NCBI GenBank assembly: GCA_017792445.1
Contig: CP051232.1
Coordinates: 3,942,001-4,006,000 of the forward strand
Reading direction: 5' to 3'
Length of the DNA: 64,000 bases
DNA from: Maritimibacter sp.
GTDB lineage: Bacteria; Pseudomonadota; Alphaproteobacteria; Rhodobacterales; Rhodobacteraceae
The notes beneath the pieces were generated by a model. It worked only from the letters and a program-made list of their open reading frames with translations. It had not been told where the DNA came from and did no database searches. Position 1 is the first letter of the stretch, and every line of letters begins with the position of its first letter. Below are positions 55,850-64,000 of this stretch, piece after piece. A program made the translations under genes and the position numbers.

Positions 55850-58800
55850 ATGTCCCCGACCGAATTCATCACCGTTGGCGGCGCCCCCGAGGGGTATGAC
55901 GCCCATCTCGTCCTTCGTGAACTGGAGCGCTCCGGCGGCCCGGTGATCCATGTCGCGCGCGACGACAAGCGGCTGGCCGCGATGCGCGCCGCACTGGAAT
56001 TCTTCGACCCGCAGATGCCGGTGCTGAGCTTTCCGGGCTGGGACTGTCTGCCCTACGACCGCGTGTCGCCGCATGCGGACATTGCGGCTGCCCGGATGGC
56101 CGCGCTGGCGGGGCTGGTGGGCGGCATGCCCGCGAAGTTCGTACTGCTGACGACGCTGAACGCCGCGACCCAGCGCGTCCCCGCGCGCGAGGTGCTGCGC
56201 GAGGCGTCGTTCACCGCGCGGGTCGACGACCGGATCGACGAGGCGGGCCTGAGGAATTTCCTTGTCCGCATGGGCTTTACGCAGGCGCCCACCGTGATGG
56301 AGCCGGGCGACTATGCCGTGCGCGGCGGTATCATCGACATCTATCCTCCGGGCGAGGCCGGGCCGGTGCGTCTGGACCTGTTCGGCGACGTGCTGGACGG
56401 CGCGCGCCGCTTCGATCCGGTCAGCCAGCGCACGACCGAGAAGCTGGACGTGGTGGAACTGGCCCCGGTGTCCGAGGTGATCCTCGACGACGCCGCGATT
56501 ACCCGGTTCCGCCAGAACTACCGCATCGAGTTCGGCGCGGCAGGCACCGACGACCCGCTTTACGAGGCGGTCAGCGCGGGGCGCAAGCATCAGGGGATCG
56601 AGCACTGGCTGCCGTTCTTCCACGAGCGGCTGGAAACGCTGTTCGACTATCTCCCCGGCGCGTCCCTGTGCCTTGACGATCAGGTCGCCCCGGCGCGGAT
56701 CGCGCGGTGGGAGGGGATCGTCGATCAGTACGAAACCCGCCAGCATGCGATGACCCAGAAGAACCGGATCGACACGGTCTACAAGCCGTGCCCGCCGGGG
56801 CTTCTGTACCTTGACGAAGCGGCGTGGGACGCGGCTTTGGGCGCGCGGCGGGTGCTGCAATTCAGCCCGCTGCCGCAGGCCAGCGGGCCCGGCGTGGTCG
56901 ATGCGGGCGGCCGGATCGGGCGCAACTTCTCGCCCGAGCGGCAGCAGGAATCGGTCAGCCTGTTCGGCGCGGTGGCCGATCACGTCCGCGCCCGGATGAA
57001 GGCGGGGCCGGTGATGCTGGCCGCCTATTCCGAGGGCGCGGCCGAGCGGTTGGGGCACCTGCTGGAAGATCACGAGATCACCGGCGTGGAACGGGTGTCG
57101 CGCGCGGGCGAGTTGGTGGACCTGAAAGGTCCGGCGCTGGCCGTCTGGCCGCTGGAGACCGGGTTCACCACCAACACGATGACGGTCATCGCCGAACAGG
57201 ACATCCTCGGCGACCGCCTGATCCGGCAGCCCAAGAAAAAGCGCCGGGCCGAGAACTTCCTGACCGAGACGCAATCGCTGTCGCCCGGCGATCTGGTGGT
57301 TCACGTCGACCACGGCATCGGGCGCTACAAGGGGCTGGAGGTCGTATCGGCCCTTGGCGCGCCGCACGAATGCATCTGGCTGGAGTATGCGGGCGGCGAC
57401 CGGCTGTTCCTGCCGGTCGAGAACATCGAACTGCTGTCGCGCTATGGCCACGAGGAAGGACTTCTCGACAAGCTGGGCGGCGGCGCTTGGCAGGCGAAGA
57501 AGGCGCGGCTGAAAGAGCGCATCCGCGAGATCGCCGACCGGCTGATCCGCGTGGCCGCCGAGCGCCATCTGCGCAAGGGCGCGATCATGGAACCGCCCAG
57601 CGGCATGTGGGACGCCTTCAGCGCCCGCTTCCCGTATCAGGAAACCGACGACCAGCTTTCCGCCATCGCAGACGTGCTGGGCGACCTTGGATCCGGCACT
57701 CCGATGGACAGGCTGGTCTGTGGCGACGTCGGCTTTGGCAAGACCGAGGTGGCGATGCGGGCCGCCTTCGTCGCCGCGATGAGCGGGCGGCAGGTTGCGG
57801 TGATCGCGCCGACGACGCTGCTGGCGCGGCAGCACTACAAAAGCTTCGCCGAACGCTTCCGGGGCTTCCCGGTCGAGGTGCGGCAACTGTCGCGCTTCGT
57901 CACCGCCAAGGACGCCGCCGACACCCGCGACGCGATCAGCCGGGGCACCTGCGACATCGTCATCGGCACCCACGCCCTGCTGGCGAAGGGGATCCGGTTC
58001 AAGGACCTGGGCCTGCTGGTGATCGACGAGGAACAGCACTTCGGTGTCGGCCACAAAGAGCGGCTGAAGGAACTGCGCACCGACGTCCATGTGCTGACCC
58101 TGACCGCGACTCCGATCCCCCGCACGCTGCAACTGTCGCTGACCGGCGTGCGCGACCTGTCCATCATCGGCACCCCGCCGGTCGACCGTCTGGCGATCCG
58201 CACCTACGTGTCCGAGTTCGACGCAGTGACGATCCGCGAGGCGCTGCTGCGCGAACACTATCGCGGCGGGCAATCGTTTTATGTGGTGCCGCGTATCAGC
58301 GATCTGCCCGAGGTCGAAGCGTTCCTGAAGGATCAGGTGCCCGAGGTGAGTTATGTCACCGCCCACGGCCAGATGGCGGCGGGCGAGCTGGATGACCGGA
58401 TGAACGCCTTCTATGACGGCAAGTACGACGTTCTGCTGGCGACGACGATCGTGGAGTCGGGGCTGGATATCCCGACCGCGAACACGATGGTGGTGCACCG
58501 GGCCGACATGTTCGGTCTGGCGCAGCTGTACCAGATCCGGGGCAGGGTGGGACGGTCGAAGACCCGCGCCTATGCCTACCTGACGACCAAGCCGCGCACC
58601 CCGCTGACGCCGACCGCCGAGAAGCGGCTTCGGGTCCTCGGCTCGCTCGACTCGCTGGGTGCTGGCTTCACGCTGGCCAGCCAGGATCTCGACATTCGCG
58701 GCGCCGGGAACCTTCTGGGCGAAGAGCAGTCCGGCAACATCAACGAGGTCGGCTACGAGCTGTATCAATCGATGCTGGAAGAGGCGATCGCCAAGATCAA

Positions 58801-59305
58801 GGCGGGCGAGTTGGAGGGGCTGACCGAGACCGGCAGCGGCCAGTGGGCGCCGCAGATCAACCTTGGCGTCCCGGTGTTGATCCCCGAGGATTACGTGCCC
58901 GACCTCGACGTGCGTCTGGGCCTATACCGCCGCCTGTCCGAGCTGCACACCAAGGTCGAGCTGGAAGGCTTCGCCGCCGAACTGATCGACCGTTTCGGCA
59001 AGCTGCCGAAAGAGGTGAACATGCTGATGCTGATCGTGCGCATCAAGGACATGTGCAAACGCGCGGGTATCGCCAAGCTGGACGGCGGCCCGAAAGGCGC
59101 GACGATCCAGTTCCATCAGGACAAGTTCGCCAACCCGGCGGGGCTTGTGGACTTCATCAAGGCCCAGAAGGATCAGGCCAAGGTGAAGGACAACAAGATC
59201 GTCGTGCGGCGGGACTGGACCAAGACCAAGGACCGGATTCAGGGCGCGTTCAACATCGCGCAGGATCTGGCCAAGCACGCGAAGGTCGAGAAGACGAAGG
59301 CGTAG
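55850..59305 (+). CDS. mfd: Transcription-repair coupling factor Mfd
   Basis: 1151 residues. Order: UvrB-homology module (1-~350, 'VLSFPGWDCLPYDRVSP'), RNA-polymerase-interacting domain (~475-540, 'LSPGDLVVHVDHGIGRYKG'), SF2 translocase with Walker A 'CGDVGFGKTEVAMRA' near 622, 'VIDEEQHFGVGHKERLK' near 725 and motif VI 'QIRGRVGRSKTRAYAYL' near 895, and the C-terminal TRCF domain that masks UvrA binding. It removes stalled RNA polymerase and recruits UvrA. Length is standard. Confidence 0.97.
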   Translation: MSPTEFITVGGAPEGYDAHLVLRELERSGGPVIHVARDDKRLAAMRAALEFFDPQMPVLSFPGWDCLPYDRVSPHADIAAARMAALAGLVGGMPAKFVLLTTLNAATQRVPAREVLREASFTARVDDRIDEAGLRNFLVRMGFTQAPTVMEPGDYAVRGGIIDIYPPGEAGPVRLDLFGDVLDGARRFDPVSQRTTEKLDVVELAPVSEVILDDAAITRFRQNYRIEFGAAGTDDPLYEAVSAGRKHQGIEHWLPFFHERLETLFDYLPGASLCLDDQVAPARIARWEGIVDQYETRQHAMTQKNRIDTVYKPCPPGLLYLDEAAWDAALGARRVLQFSPLPQASGPGVVDAGGRIGRNFSPERQQESVSLFGAVADHVRARMKAGPVMLAAYSEGAAERLGHLLEDHEITGVERVSRAGELVDLKGPALAVWPLETGFTTNTMTVIAEQDILGDRLIRQPKKKRRAENFLTETQSLSPGDLVVHVDHGIGRYKGLEVVSALGAPHECIWLEYAGGDRLFLPVENIELLSRYGHEEGLLDKLGGGAWQAKKARLKERIREIADRLIRVAAERHLRKGAIMEPPSGMWDAFSARFPYQETDDQLSAIADVLGDLGSGTPMDRLVCGDVGFGKTEVAMRAAFVAAMSGRQVAVIAPTTLLARQHYKSFAERFRGFPVEVRQLSRFVTAKDAADTRDAISRGTCDIVIGTHALLAKGIRFKDLGLLVIDEEQHFGVGHKERLKELRTDVHVLTLTATPIPRTLQLSLTGVRDLSIIGTPPVDRLAIRTYVSEFDAVTIREALLREHYRGGQSFYVVPRISDLPEVEAFLKDQVPEVSYVTAHGQMAAGELDDRMNAFYDGKYDVLLATTIVESGLDIPTANTMVVHRADMFGLAQLYQIRGRVGRSKTRAYAYLTTKPRTPLTPTAEKRLRVLGSLDSLGAGFTLASQDLDIRGAGNLLGEEQSGNINEVGYELYQSMLEEAIAKIKAGELEGLTETGSGQWAPQINLGVPVLIPEDYVPDLDVRLGLYRRLSELHTKVELEGFAAELIDRFGKLPKEVNMLMLIVRIKDMCKRAGIAKLDGGPKGATIQFHQDKFANPAGLVDFIKAQKDQAKVKDNKIVVRRDWTKTKDRIQGAFNIAQDLAKHAKVEKTKA

Positions 59306-59350
59306 TCCTTCGCAGACTGCCATCCATCGGACAAAAAACTGCCCGTCTTT

Positions 59351-59381
59351 CCGTTAATATATCTTAAGATTTAGTTAACGG
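59351..59381 (+). promoter_or_regulatory. Nested palindromes before the excalibur-type gene
   Basis: CCGTTAA (59351-59357) pairs with TTAACGG (59375-59381) and encloses the 10-bp palindrome ATCTTAAGAT (59361-59370). The outer right arm abuts the GGGAGG ribosome site. The stretch is strikingly AT-rich for this genome. Confidence 0.5.
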
Positions 59382-59392
59382 GAGGATTGAGA

Positions 59393-59692
59393 ATGCGAAA
59401 AGTTCTAGGCTTGGCGTTATTGGTGGCGCTGTGCTGTTTGGCCGCAAATGCGCCAGACGCGGCTGAGGTTCAGGACAGATTATCCGCGTTGACGCAGGTT
59501 GAGGGAGCCGTTGCGGATCCCCAATTCAGCTTCGATGTCGCCCAGGCTTTCGATTGCCGGGATGTAAGCTGCAAGCGTCTCGGGTCCTGTGCGGAAGCTT
59601 GTTACAAGCTAAAGGTCTGTCGCCAGTACAAGCGCGACGGCGACAACGACGGGATACCTTGCGAGAACCTCTGTTCGCGACCTTGTCCTTAA
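59393..59692 (+). CDS. Secreted excalibur-type cysteine-rich protein
   Basis: 99 residues. Signal peptide 'VLGLALLVALCCLAANAPDA', then a C-terminal half with eight cysteines and the excalibur calcium loop 'KRDGDNDGIPCENLC'. The ATG follows GGGAGG by seven bases; a TTG two codons before is less likely. Excalibur motifs are found in cell-surface or nuclease-like proteins; here nothing else is fused. Periplasmic or secreted, disulfide-rich, function unknown. The gene is less GC-rich than its neighbours. Confidence 0.75.
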   Translation: MRKVLGLALLVALCCLAANAPDAAEVQDRLSALTQVEGAVADPQFSFDVAQAFDCRDVSCKRLGSCAEACYKLKVCRQYKRDGDNDGIPCENLCSRPCP

Positions 59693-59700
59693 AATGAAAC

Positions 59701-59723
59701 GGGCCGGCCCATGTGGCCGGCCC
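59701..59723 (-). terminator. Stem-loop between the excalibur-type and DUF4180 genes
   Basis: GGGCCGGCC and GGCCGGCCC, perfect 9-bp stem with a 5-base loop. On the minus strand GTTTCATTTT follows, so it fits the end of the DUF4180 gene; it may also serve the plus-strand gene. Confidence 0.75.
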
Positions 59724-59730
59724 TTCGATC

Positions 59731-60063
59731 TTACGCGGCCTTGTCGGCCTGTACGTGGGCGGTCAGCGCCTCGATGTCCTTGAAGAACATGTAGTTGTCG
59801 TTCGCGCCTGCGGGCCGGTCGCCAAGGAAGGCAAGCGGCAGTTTGCGGGCGGCGAGCGTGCGCTGCACGGTGTCTGCGATGCCGGTGGCCGGATCGAAGA
59901 AATCCGCGCTCAGCCGGGCCACGGGAACCGCGATGGCGCGGGCGCCCTGGGTCGAGGCTTCACCAAGCACGACCTGCAGGCCCGAGCCGCCGCCGAGGGG
60001 AACGCCGGTCTCGCCACAGGCGAGGACCGGAACGCCCCCGATGTTTTTTAGTACGTCTGCCAT
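59731..60063 (-). CDS. DUF4180-like protein
   Basis: 110 residues. 'SADFFDPATGIADTVQRTLAA' with 'LPLAFLGD' reproduces the pattern of the DUF4180 family (FF.L.TG.A...Q...., then L.I.GD). Cytosolic, no signal peptide. Function unknown; family call is by eye. Confidence 0.7.
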   Translation of the reverse strand: MADVLKNIGGVPVLACGETGVPLGGGSGLQVVLGEASTQGARAIAVPVARLSADFFDPATGIADTVQRTLAARKLPLAFLGDRPAGANDNYMFFKDIEALTAHVQADKAA

Positions 60064-60199
60064 GTTGATACTCCTGTAGAGATTGCCCGGCGCATAAAGG
60101 GCGACGCCGGGACGATGTCGGATTCGGGAAAAGGAATTTTTCGAAATCGGTCGGTGAAACGCCCCGCGCGGCGGGACGTTCGGATGGGCGTTTTAGGGG

Positions 60200-61489
60200 T
60201 CAGCTGCGCTGCGAAACCGCGGACCGTGCGCCGGGATGCGCAGGGGCCGAGGGATGTGCGGCGGCGCCGGGAGAAGCGATCACGCTGCGGCCTTCCAACT
60301 TCATCTGAAGCAGCAGGAAGGACAGCGCGAATACGTAACAGATAGCCGCGCCCAGCGTCAGTGCAAGGGGCGTGCCATCGAAACTCAGGCCTATCGGCAC
60401 CGCGATGATCACCGCGCCAACAGTGGCGATGGCGCCGATCACCGAGGCCCCAAGGCCCGCCATACGGCCCAGCGGTTCCATCGCGATGGCGTTCAGGTTG
60501 CCGATGCACAGGCCCGCCATCAGGAAGATAGACTGCAACCAAATCAGGAAGGCCGCGAAATACAGGTTGCCGCTCAGCGCGCCGGTGTAGACGAGCACGG
60601 TCATCACCGAGGACAGCACGATCTGTACCGACATCGCGACCTGGGCGATGCGGCGCATCCCGAAGCGCACGACGAGGCGCGAGTTCAGGAAACTCCCCAC
60701 CGCCGAGAACAGGGCGATGGCGCCGAACCAGTAAGGGAACGTGTCCGCGCGGTCGAACACCTGGTTGAACACCGGCTCTGCGGTCGACAGCGTGGTGAAC
60801 ATCGCCGCGAAGACGAAAGCCTGCGACGCGATGGTCAGCGAGACGGTTTTGTTCGACAGGATCTCTTTCGCACCCGAGGCAAGGCTCGACGGCTTGAAGG
60901 GGCGGCGGTTCTCGGGGGCCAGCGTCTCGGGCTGACGGGTCATCAGCCACAGGCCGACGATGGCCGCGAAGCCGACGTAGCCAAGGAAGATCGCGCGCCA
61001 GTCGGCGATGGCGATGAAGAACTGTCCGGTCAGCGGGGCGACGGCGGGGACCAGCGTGAAGACCATCATGGTGAAGGACATGATCTGCGCCATGCGGCGG
61101 CCTTCATAGACGTCACGGACCAGCGCCAGCGCGGCGACGCGCGGCCCGGCGGCACCAAGGCCCTGCACCAGACGGGCGGCCAGCAGCAGTTCCAGCGTGG
61201 GGGCGACATAGCACAGCAGGGCGCCCACGATATACAGCGCGAAGCCCCCGATGATGATCGGCTTGCGCCCGAACCGGTCGCTGAGCGGGCCGGTGAACAT
61301 CGTCGCGATACCCATGCCCAGCACGAAACTGGTGATGATAAGCTGCGCCTTGTTCGGGTCGTCCGGGGTCAGCGTGTTGGAAATCTCGGTCAGCGCCGGC
61401 AGCATCGAGTCGACCGCGAAGGCGACCGATGCAATCATCATCGCCATCAGGGCGACGAACTCGGGCTGAGACAGGGCTTTTCTGGTCAT
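60200..61489 (-). CDS. MFS multidrug efflux transporter, Bcr/CflA type
   Basis: 429 residues, twelve membrane segments. 'DSMLPALTEI' in helix 1 (MFS Asp), motif A 'GPLSDRFGRKPIII' between helices 2 and 3 and 'RLVQGLGAAGPRVAALALVRD' (motif C region) show a DHA1 drug/H+ antiporter of the Bcr/CflA group. The C-terminal tail is Ala/Pro/His-rich and variable. No adjacent regulator. Confidence 0.92.
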   Translation of the reverse strand: MTRKALSQPEFVALMAMMIASVAFAVDSMLPALTEISNTLTPDDPNKAQLIITSFVLGMGIATMFTGPLSDRFGRKPIIIGGFALYIVGALLCYVAPTLELLLAARLVQGLGAAGPRVAALALVRDVYEGRRMAQIMSFTMMVFTLVPAVAPLTGQFFIAIADWRAIFLGYVGFAAIVGLWLMTRQPETLAPENRRPFKPSSLASGAKEILSNKTVSLTIASQAFVFAAMFTTLSTAEPVFNQVFDRADTFPYWFGAIALFSAVGSFLNSRLVVRFGMRRIAQVAMSVQIVLSSVMTVLVYTGALSGNLYFAAFLIWLQSIFLMAGLCIGNLNAIAMEPLGRMAGLGASVIGAIATVGAVIIAVPIGLSFDGTPLALTLGAAICYVFALSFLLLQMKLEGRSVIASPGAAAHPSAPAHPGARSAVSQRS

Positions 61490-61594
61490 GGTGCCGAGTT
61501 AGCACCTTTTACGGATTTTGTAAGCCTAAAACATGTGCGGGGCAGATGAATGCTCTGTGCATATTTATCGGCATTCCGAAGAGCCCGCAGGAAA

Positions 61595-62239
61595 TCAGTC
61601 GCTTGCGGCGGACTGTTCCATCAGCTCTTCGATCACCTGCACCCACAGCTCGGGCGGTTGTGCGCCCGGAACCGCGTGACGCTGGCCCACCACGAAGGTC
61701 GGCACACCGGTCACGCCATGTTCGCGCGCCCATGCGTCGCGGCCCCGGATCTCGTCGCGGTCGGCGTCGCCTTGCAGAAGTTGCCGGATCATCGAAGCGT
61801 CCAGCCCGTTGCTGTCGGCGATGTCGGCCAGCACGTCGATATCACCGATGTCGCGGCCTTCGTTGAAATATGCGCGGAACAGGGCCGAGACGATGGGCGT
61901 CTGGCGACCTTCCAAGCCGGCCCAGTGGATCAGCCGGTGCGCGTCCAGCGTGCTGGGGGTCCGCTTGATCCCGGCGAAGTCGATGTTCAGCCCGGCCTTC
62001 TCGGCGGCCTCGACCACCGGAGCATAGGCCTTAACCGCGCCGTCCCGTCCGCCGAACTTGTGCTCCAGGTACTCGGTCCGGTCCATGCCGCCCGCCGGCA
62101 TCTCGGGGTTCAACTGGAACGGGTGCCACTCGATCTCGAACGGATGGTCGCCGATCTTCTCGAGCGCGCGGTCGAGGTTCGTCTTGCCGATATAGCACCA
62201 CGGGCAGATCGGGTCAGAGATGATGTCTAGCTTGACCAT
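61595..62239 (-). CDS. DsbA-family oxidoreductase, FrnE-like
   Basis: 214 residues. 'DIISDPICPWCYIGKTNLDRA' split at the start has the CPWC redox pair at about residues 12-15; 'HPFQLNPEMP' and 'RLIHWAGLEGRQ' are FrnE features, and 'GVTGVPTFVVGQR' carries the cis-proline. No signal peptide, so a cytosolic thioredoxin-fold protein, possibly tied to oxidative stress. Confidence 0.9.
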   Translation of the reverse strand: MVKLDIISDPICPWCYIGKTNLDRALEKIGDHPFEIEWHPFQLNPEMPAGGMDRTEYLEHKFGGRDGAVKAYAPVVEAAEKAGLNIDFAGIKRTPSTLDAHRLIHWAGLEGRQTPIVSALFRAYFNEGRDIGDIDVLADIADSNGLDASMIRQLLQGDADRDEIRGRDAWAREHGVTGVPTFVVGQRHAVPGAQPPELWVQVIEELMEQSAASD

Positions 62240-62300
62240 GAGGGTCCTCCGGTCGCGGGGGTCGGGGGGAGGTTGTAGCGGAGGCAGGTGGCCGACGCAA

Positions 62301-62331
62301 ACCCGCCCGGCACGCGAAGCGCCGGGCGGGT
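62301..62331 (-). terminator. Stem-loop ending the binding-protein/lipoprotein transcript
   Basis: ACCCGCCCGGC and GCCGGGCGGGT form a perfect 11-bp stem with a 9-base loop; on the minus strand only TTT follows. It lies 48 bases after the stop of the small lipoprotein. Confidence 0.7.
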
Positions 62332-62378
62332 GCAAAGTCGGTCCGCAAGCCTTTGTCAGCGCGCGGAAATGGCGGATA

Positions 62379-62459
62379 TCACACCAGCGGCACCAAAGGT
62401 ACGCCGCAGGCGGTCAGCGCCAGAAGGCCCAACAGAGCGAGAGCGATGCGCATGATCAT
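62379..62459 (-). CDS. Very small lipoprotein (26 residues)
   Basis: An 81-base gene whose ATG overlaps the stop of the oligopeptide-binding protein (ATGA). The product is a lipoprotein signal peptide with the lipobox 'LLALTAC' (Cys18) and only eight further residues, 'GVPLVPLV'. Similar tiny lipoproteins are often missed by gene callers; some alphaproteobacterial operons for peptide transporters carry one. A second ATG two codons later could also start it. Function unknown; export and acylation are inferred from the lipobox. Confidence 0.6.
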   Translation of the reverse strand: MIMRIALALLGLLALTACGVPLVPLV

Positions 62460-64000
62460 TCCTCCCACCACCAGACGAGCGGCTGCCAGTCAAGCCAGTC
62501 GCCGTAGATCGGGATGTGCTCGGGGAAGTGCAGTTCCTTCACATGAGCAAGGCGGCTGGTGTTGTACTGGTAGATCGGGATCACGTAGCGCCCGGCGGTC
62601 AGGATGCGGTCCAGCGCCTTGGTCGCGGCGACGAATTCCTCGTTCGACCGGGCATTCAGGATCGTGTCGATCATCGCGACGGCGGGCGGGCTGTCCATAC
62701 CCATCCAGTTCTTCGTGCCCGGCTCGGTCAGCCCCTCGGGACCCCAGTAGTAATACTGCTCGTTGCCGGGGCTCAGCGACAGGGCCACGCGGTAGAAGGT
62801 CATGTCGAAGTCATAGACCTGCGTGCGCTCGTTGTACTGGGCGGTGTCGACCGGGTTGACCGTCGGGAAGATGCCGATCCGCTTGAGGGACTCGACGTAG
62901 ATGTCGATGAAGGTTTGCGGCTCGGCGGCGCCGGTCTCCAGCAGGATCTCGAACTCGAAGGGATTGCCGGCCTCGTCGGACAGAACGCCGTCCTTCACGG
63001 TCCATCCCGCCTCGCGGAAGAGGTCCAGCGCCTTCGAGATATTGGCGCGGTTGCGGACCGAGCCGTCCGAGACGGGCAGGGAGTAGCCTTCCAGCGTACC
63101 CGGCAGCAGGTCGTCGGCGTAGGGTTCCAACAGTTCACGCACCAGACCCTCGGCGGGGCCATGGTCCATCGCCAGCAGCGAATTCGAGAAATAGGACGTG
63201 ATCCGAGGGTTTTCGCCGCCGGTCTGCGTCTGGTTGATGAACTCGAAGTTGAACGCGTGGATCAGCGCGTCACGCACCCGCCAGTCCCCGAACTCGGGGT
63301 TGCGGGTGTTCATCACGAAGCCGGTGATGCCCGAGGGACGGCCATGCGGGACGATCGATTTGACCACGTCGCCGTTCTGGACGGCGGGGAAATTATACTG
63401 TTCGTCCCATTTCGCCGCGTTGAACTCGCGGTTCGAGTTCAACTCGCCCGCCTTGAACGCCTCGAACTGGGCGGTGCCGTCGGCGTAGAACTCCATCCGG
63501 ATCTCGTCGAGCCGGGCGTGGCCCGCGGTCACCGGCAGGTCCTTGCCCCAGTAGTCCGGGTTGCGCTTGAGCGAGACGTAGCGGCCCGCCTCGAACCGGT
63601 CGATCACGTAGGGGCCGGTAAGGATCGGAATGTCGTTCAGGCCCGAGTTGGTGAAATCGGTGTCGTCCCACTGTGCCTTCTTCAGGATCGGGCGCAGGCC
63701 CATGATCAGAGGCAACTCGCGGTCGACGGTGTTGAAGGTCAGGCGCACCGTGCGCTCGCCCACCGCCTCGATGCTCTCGATCTTCTCCCACGCGCCAAGA
63801 TAGCGGGGGTGGCCGATGGTGCCGAGGGTCTCGTAGGACCAGATCACATCCTCGACCGTGACGGGGCTGCCGTCAGAGAACGCGGCCTCGGGGCGAAGGG
63901 TGAATTCGACCCATGTGCGGTCTGGGTCGGTTTCGACCGATTCGGCCAAAAGGCCATACAGCGAGAAGGGTTCGTCCCAGTTCCGGGCCATCAGGCTTTC
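62456..64000 (-). CDS. ABC transporter extracellular binding protein, oligopeptide/SBP_bac_5 type (N-terminus off the window)
   Basis: 514 residues visible; the start lies beyond the right edge since the frame is open through 64000. 'LRPEAAFSDGSPVTVEDVIWS' (21 with the first L left out) region, 'TGPYVIDRFEAGRYVSLKRNP' region, 'YWGKDLPV' and 'FGDWRVRDALIHAFNFEFINQ' belong to the SBP_bac_5 family; the 'RNWDEPFSLYGLLAE' start of the visible part and the Trp-rich end 'WQPLVWWWEE' match the YejA/oligopeptide subgroup. It supplies peptides to permease genes presumably farther right or in the same operon. Followed by a tiny lipoprotein gene. Confidence 0.9.
   Translation of the reverse strand, partial: ESLMARNWDEPFSLYGLLAESVETDPDRTWVEFTLRPEAAFSDGSPVTVEDVIWSYETLGTIGHPRYLGAWEKIESIEAVGERTVRLTFNTVDRELPLIMGLRPILKKAQWDDTDFTNSGLNDIPILTGPYVIDRFEAGRYVSLKRNPDYWGKDLPVTAGHARLDEIRMEFYADGTAQFEAFKAGELNSNREFNAAKWDEQYNFPAVQNGDVVKSIVPHGRPSGITGFVMNTRNPEFGDWRVRDALIHAFNFEFINQTQTGGENPRITSYFSNSLLAMDHGPAEGLVRELLEPYADDLLPGTLEGYSLPVSDGSVRNRANISKALDLFREAGWTVKDGVLSDEAGNPFEFEILLETGAAEPQTFIDIYVESLKRIGIFPTVNPVDTAQYNERTQVYDFDMTFYRVALSLSPGNEQYYYWGPEGLTEPGTKNWMGMDSPPAVAMIDTILNARSNEEFVAATKALDRILTAGRYVIPIYQYNTSRLAHVKELHFPEHIPIYGDWLDWQPLVWWWEE

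Overview
The window is high-GC chromosomal DNA from an alphaproteobacterium, most likely a marine member of the Rhodobacterales (Roseobacter/Paracoccaceae group). Pointers are lpxI-lpxB, an iscR-iscS-sufBCD-sufS operon whose IscR has a single cysteine, usg beside gyrA, Hint_2 and Bcr/CflA proteins, class II DAHP synthase, TRAP and Liv transporters and a DsyB-like methyltransferase. Genes are tightly packed with many ATGA/GTGA overlaps. I see no prophage, insertion sequence or CRISPR array.

Layout. 1-1.6 kb: end of lpxI and lpxB (lipid A). 1.6-3.4 kb: amidoligase plus class I glutamine amidotransferase pair. 3.4-5.4 kb: phnW-phnX (2-aminoethylphosphonate breakdown). 5.5-9.1 kb: TonB-dependent receptor, HD phosphohydrolase, alpha/beta hydrolase. 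9.1-17.4 kb: Fe-S assembly operon with an Irr-type iron control element over its promoter and three non-suf genes embedded in it. 17.5-18.5 kb: convergent DsyB-like S/O-methyltransferase, then tRNA-Arg(CCG). 18.8-30.6 kb: a MarR-controlled divergent locus with four family III CoA-transferases, two 2-hydroxyacyl-CoA-dehydratase-family proteins that have lost their hallmark cysteines, a complete TRAP transporter and a glycerate 2-kinase. This is the best candidate here for an undescribed system: uptake of a carboxylate, CoA activation, and an unknown step on the CoA ester.

31-41 kb: a Hint-domain protein, a membrane protein, and a branched-chain-type ABC operon (livJ-G-x-x-F-x-x-H-M) in which each ATPase gene is followed by two small exported cysteine-containing proteins; a MobA-like nucleotidyltransferase is coupled to its end. 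40-48 kb: methyltransferase, GlxA-type regulator, DAHP synthase, IscU/SufU-like scaffold, hisI, gluQ, methyltransferase, trmFO, membrane protein. 48-55 kb: a beta-barrel protein, gyrA, usg, small membrane-associated proteins, a Tat-lipoprotein of the SYLF type, hemB. 55-64 kb: mfd, an excalibur-type secreted protein, DUF4180 protein, MFS efflux pump, FrnE-like DsbA protein, a 26-residue lipoprotein and the larger part of an oligopeptide-type binding protein that runs off the right edge.

All family assignments were made by reading the translated sequence; no database search was run.
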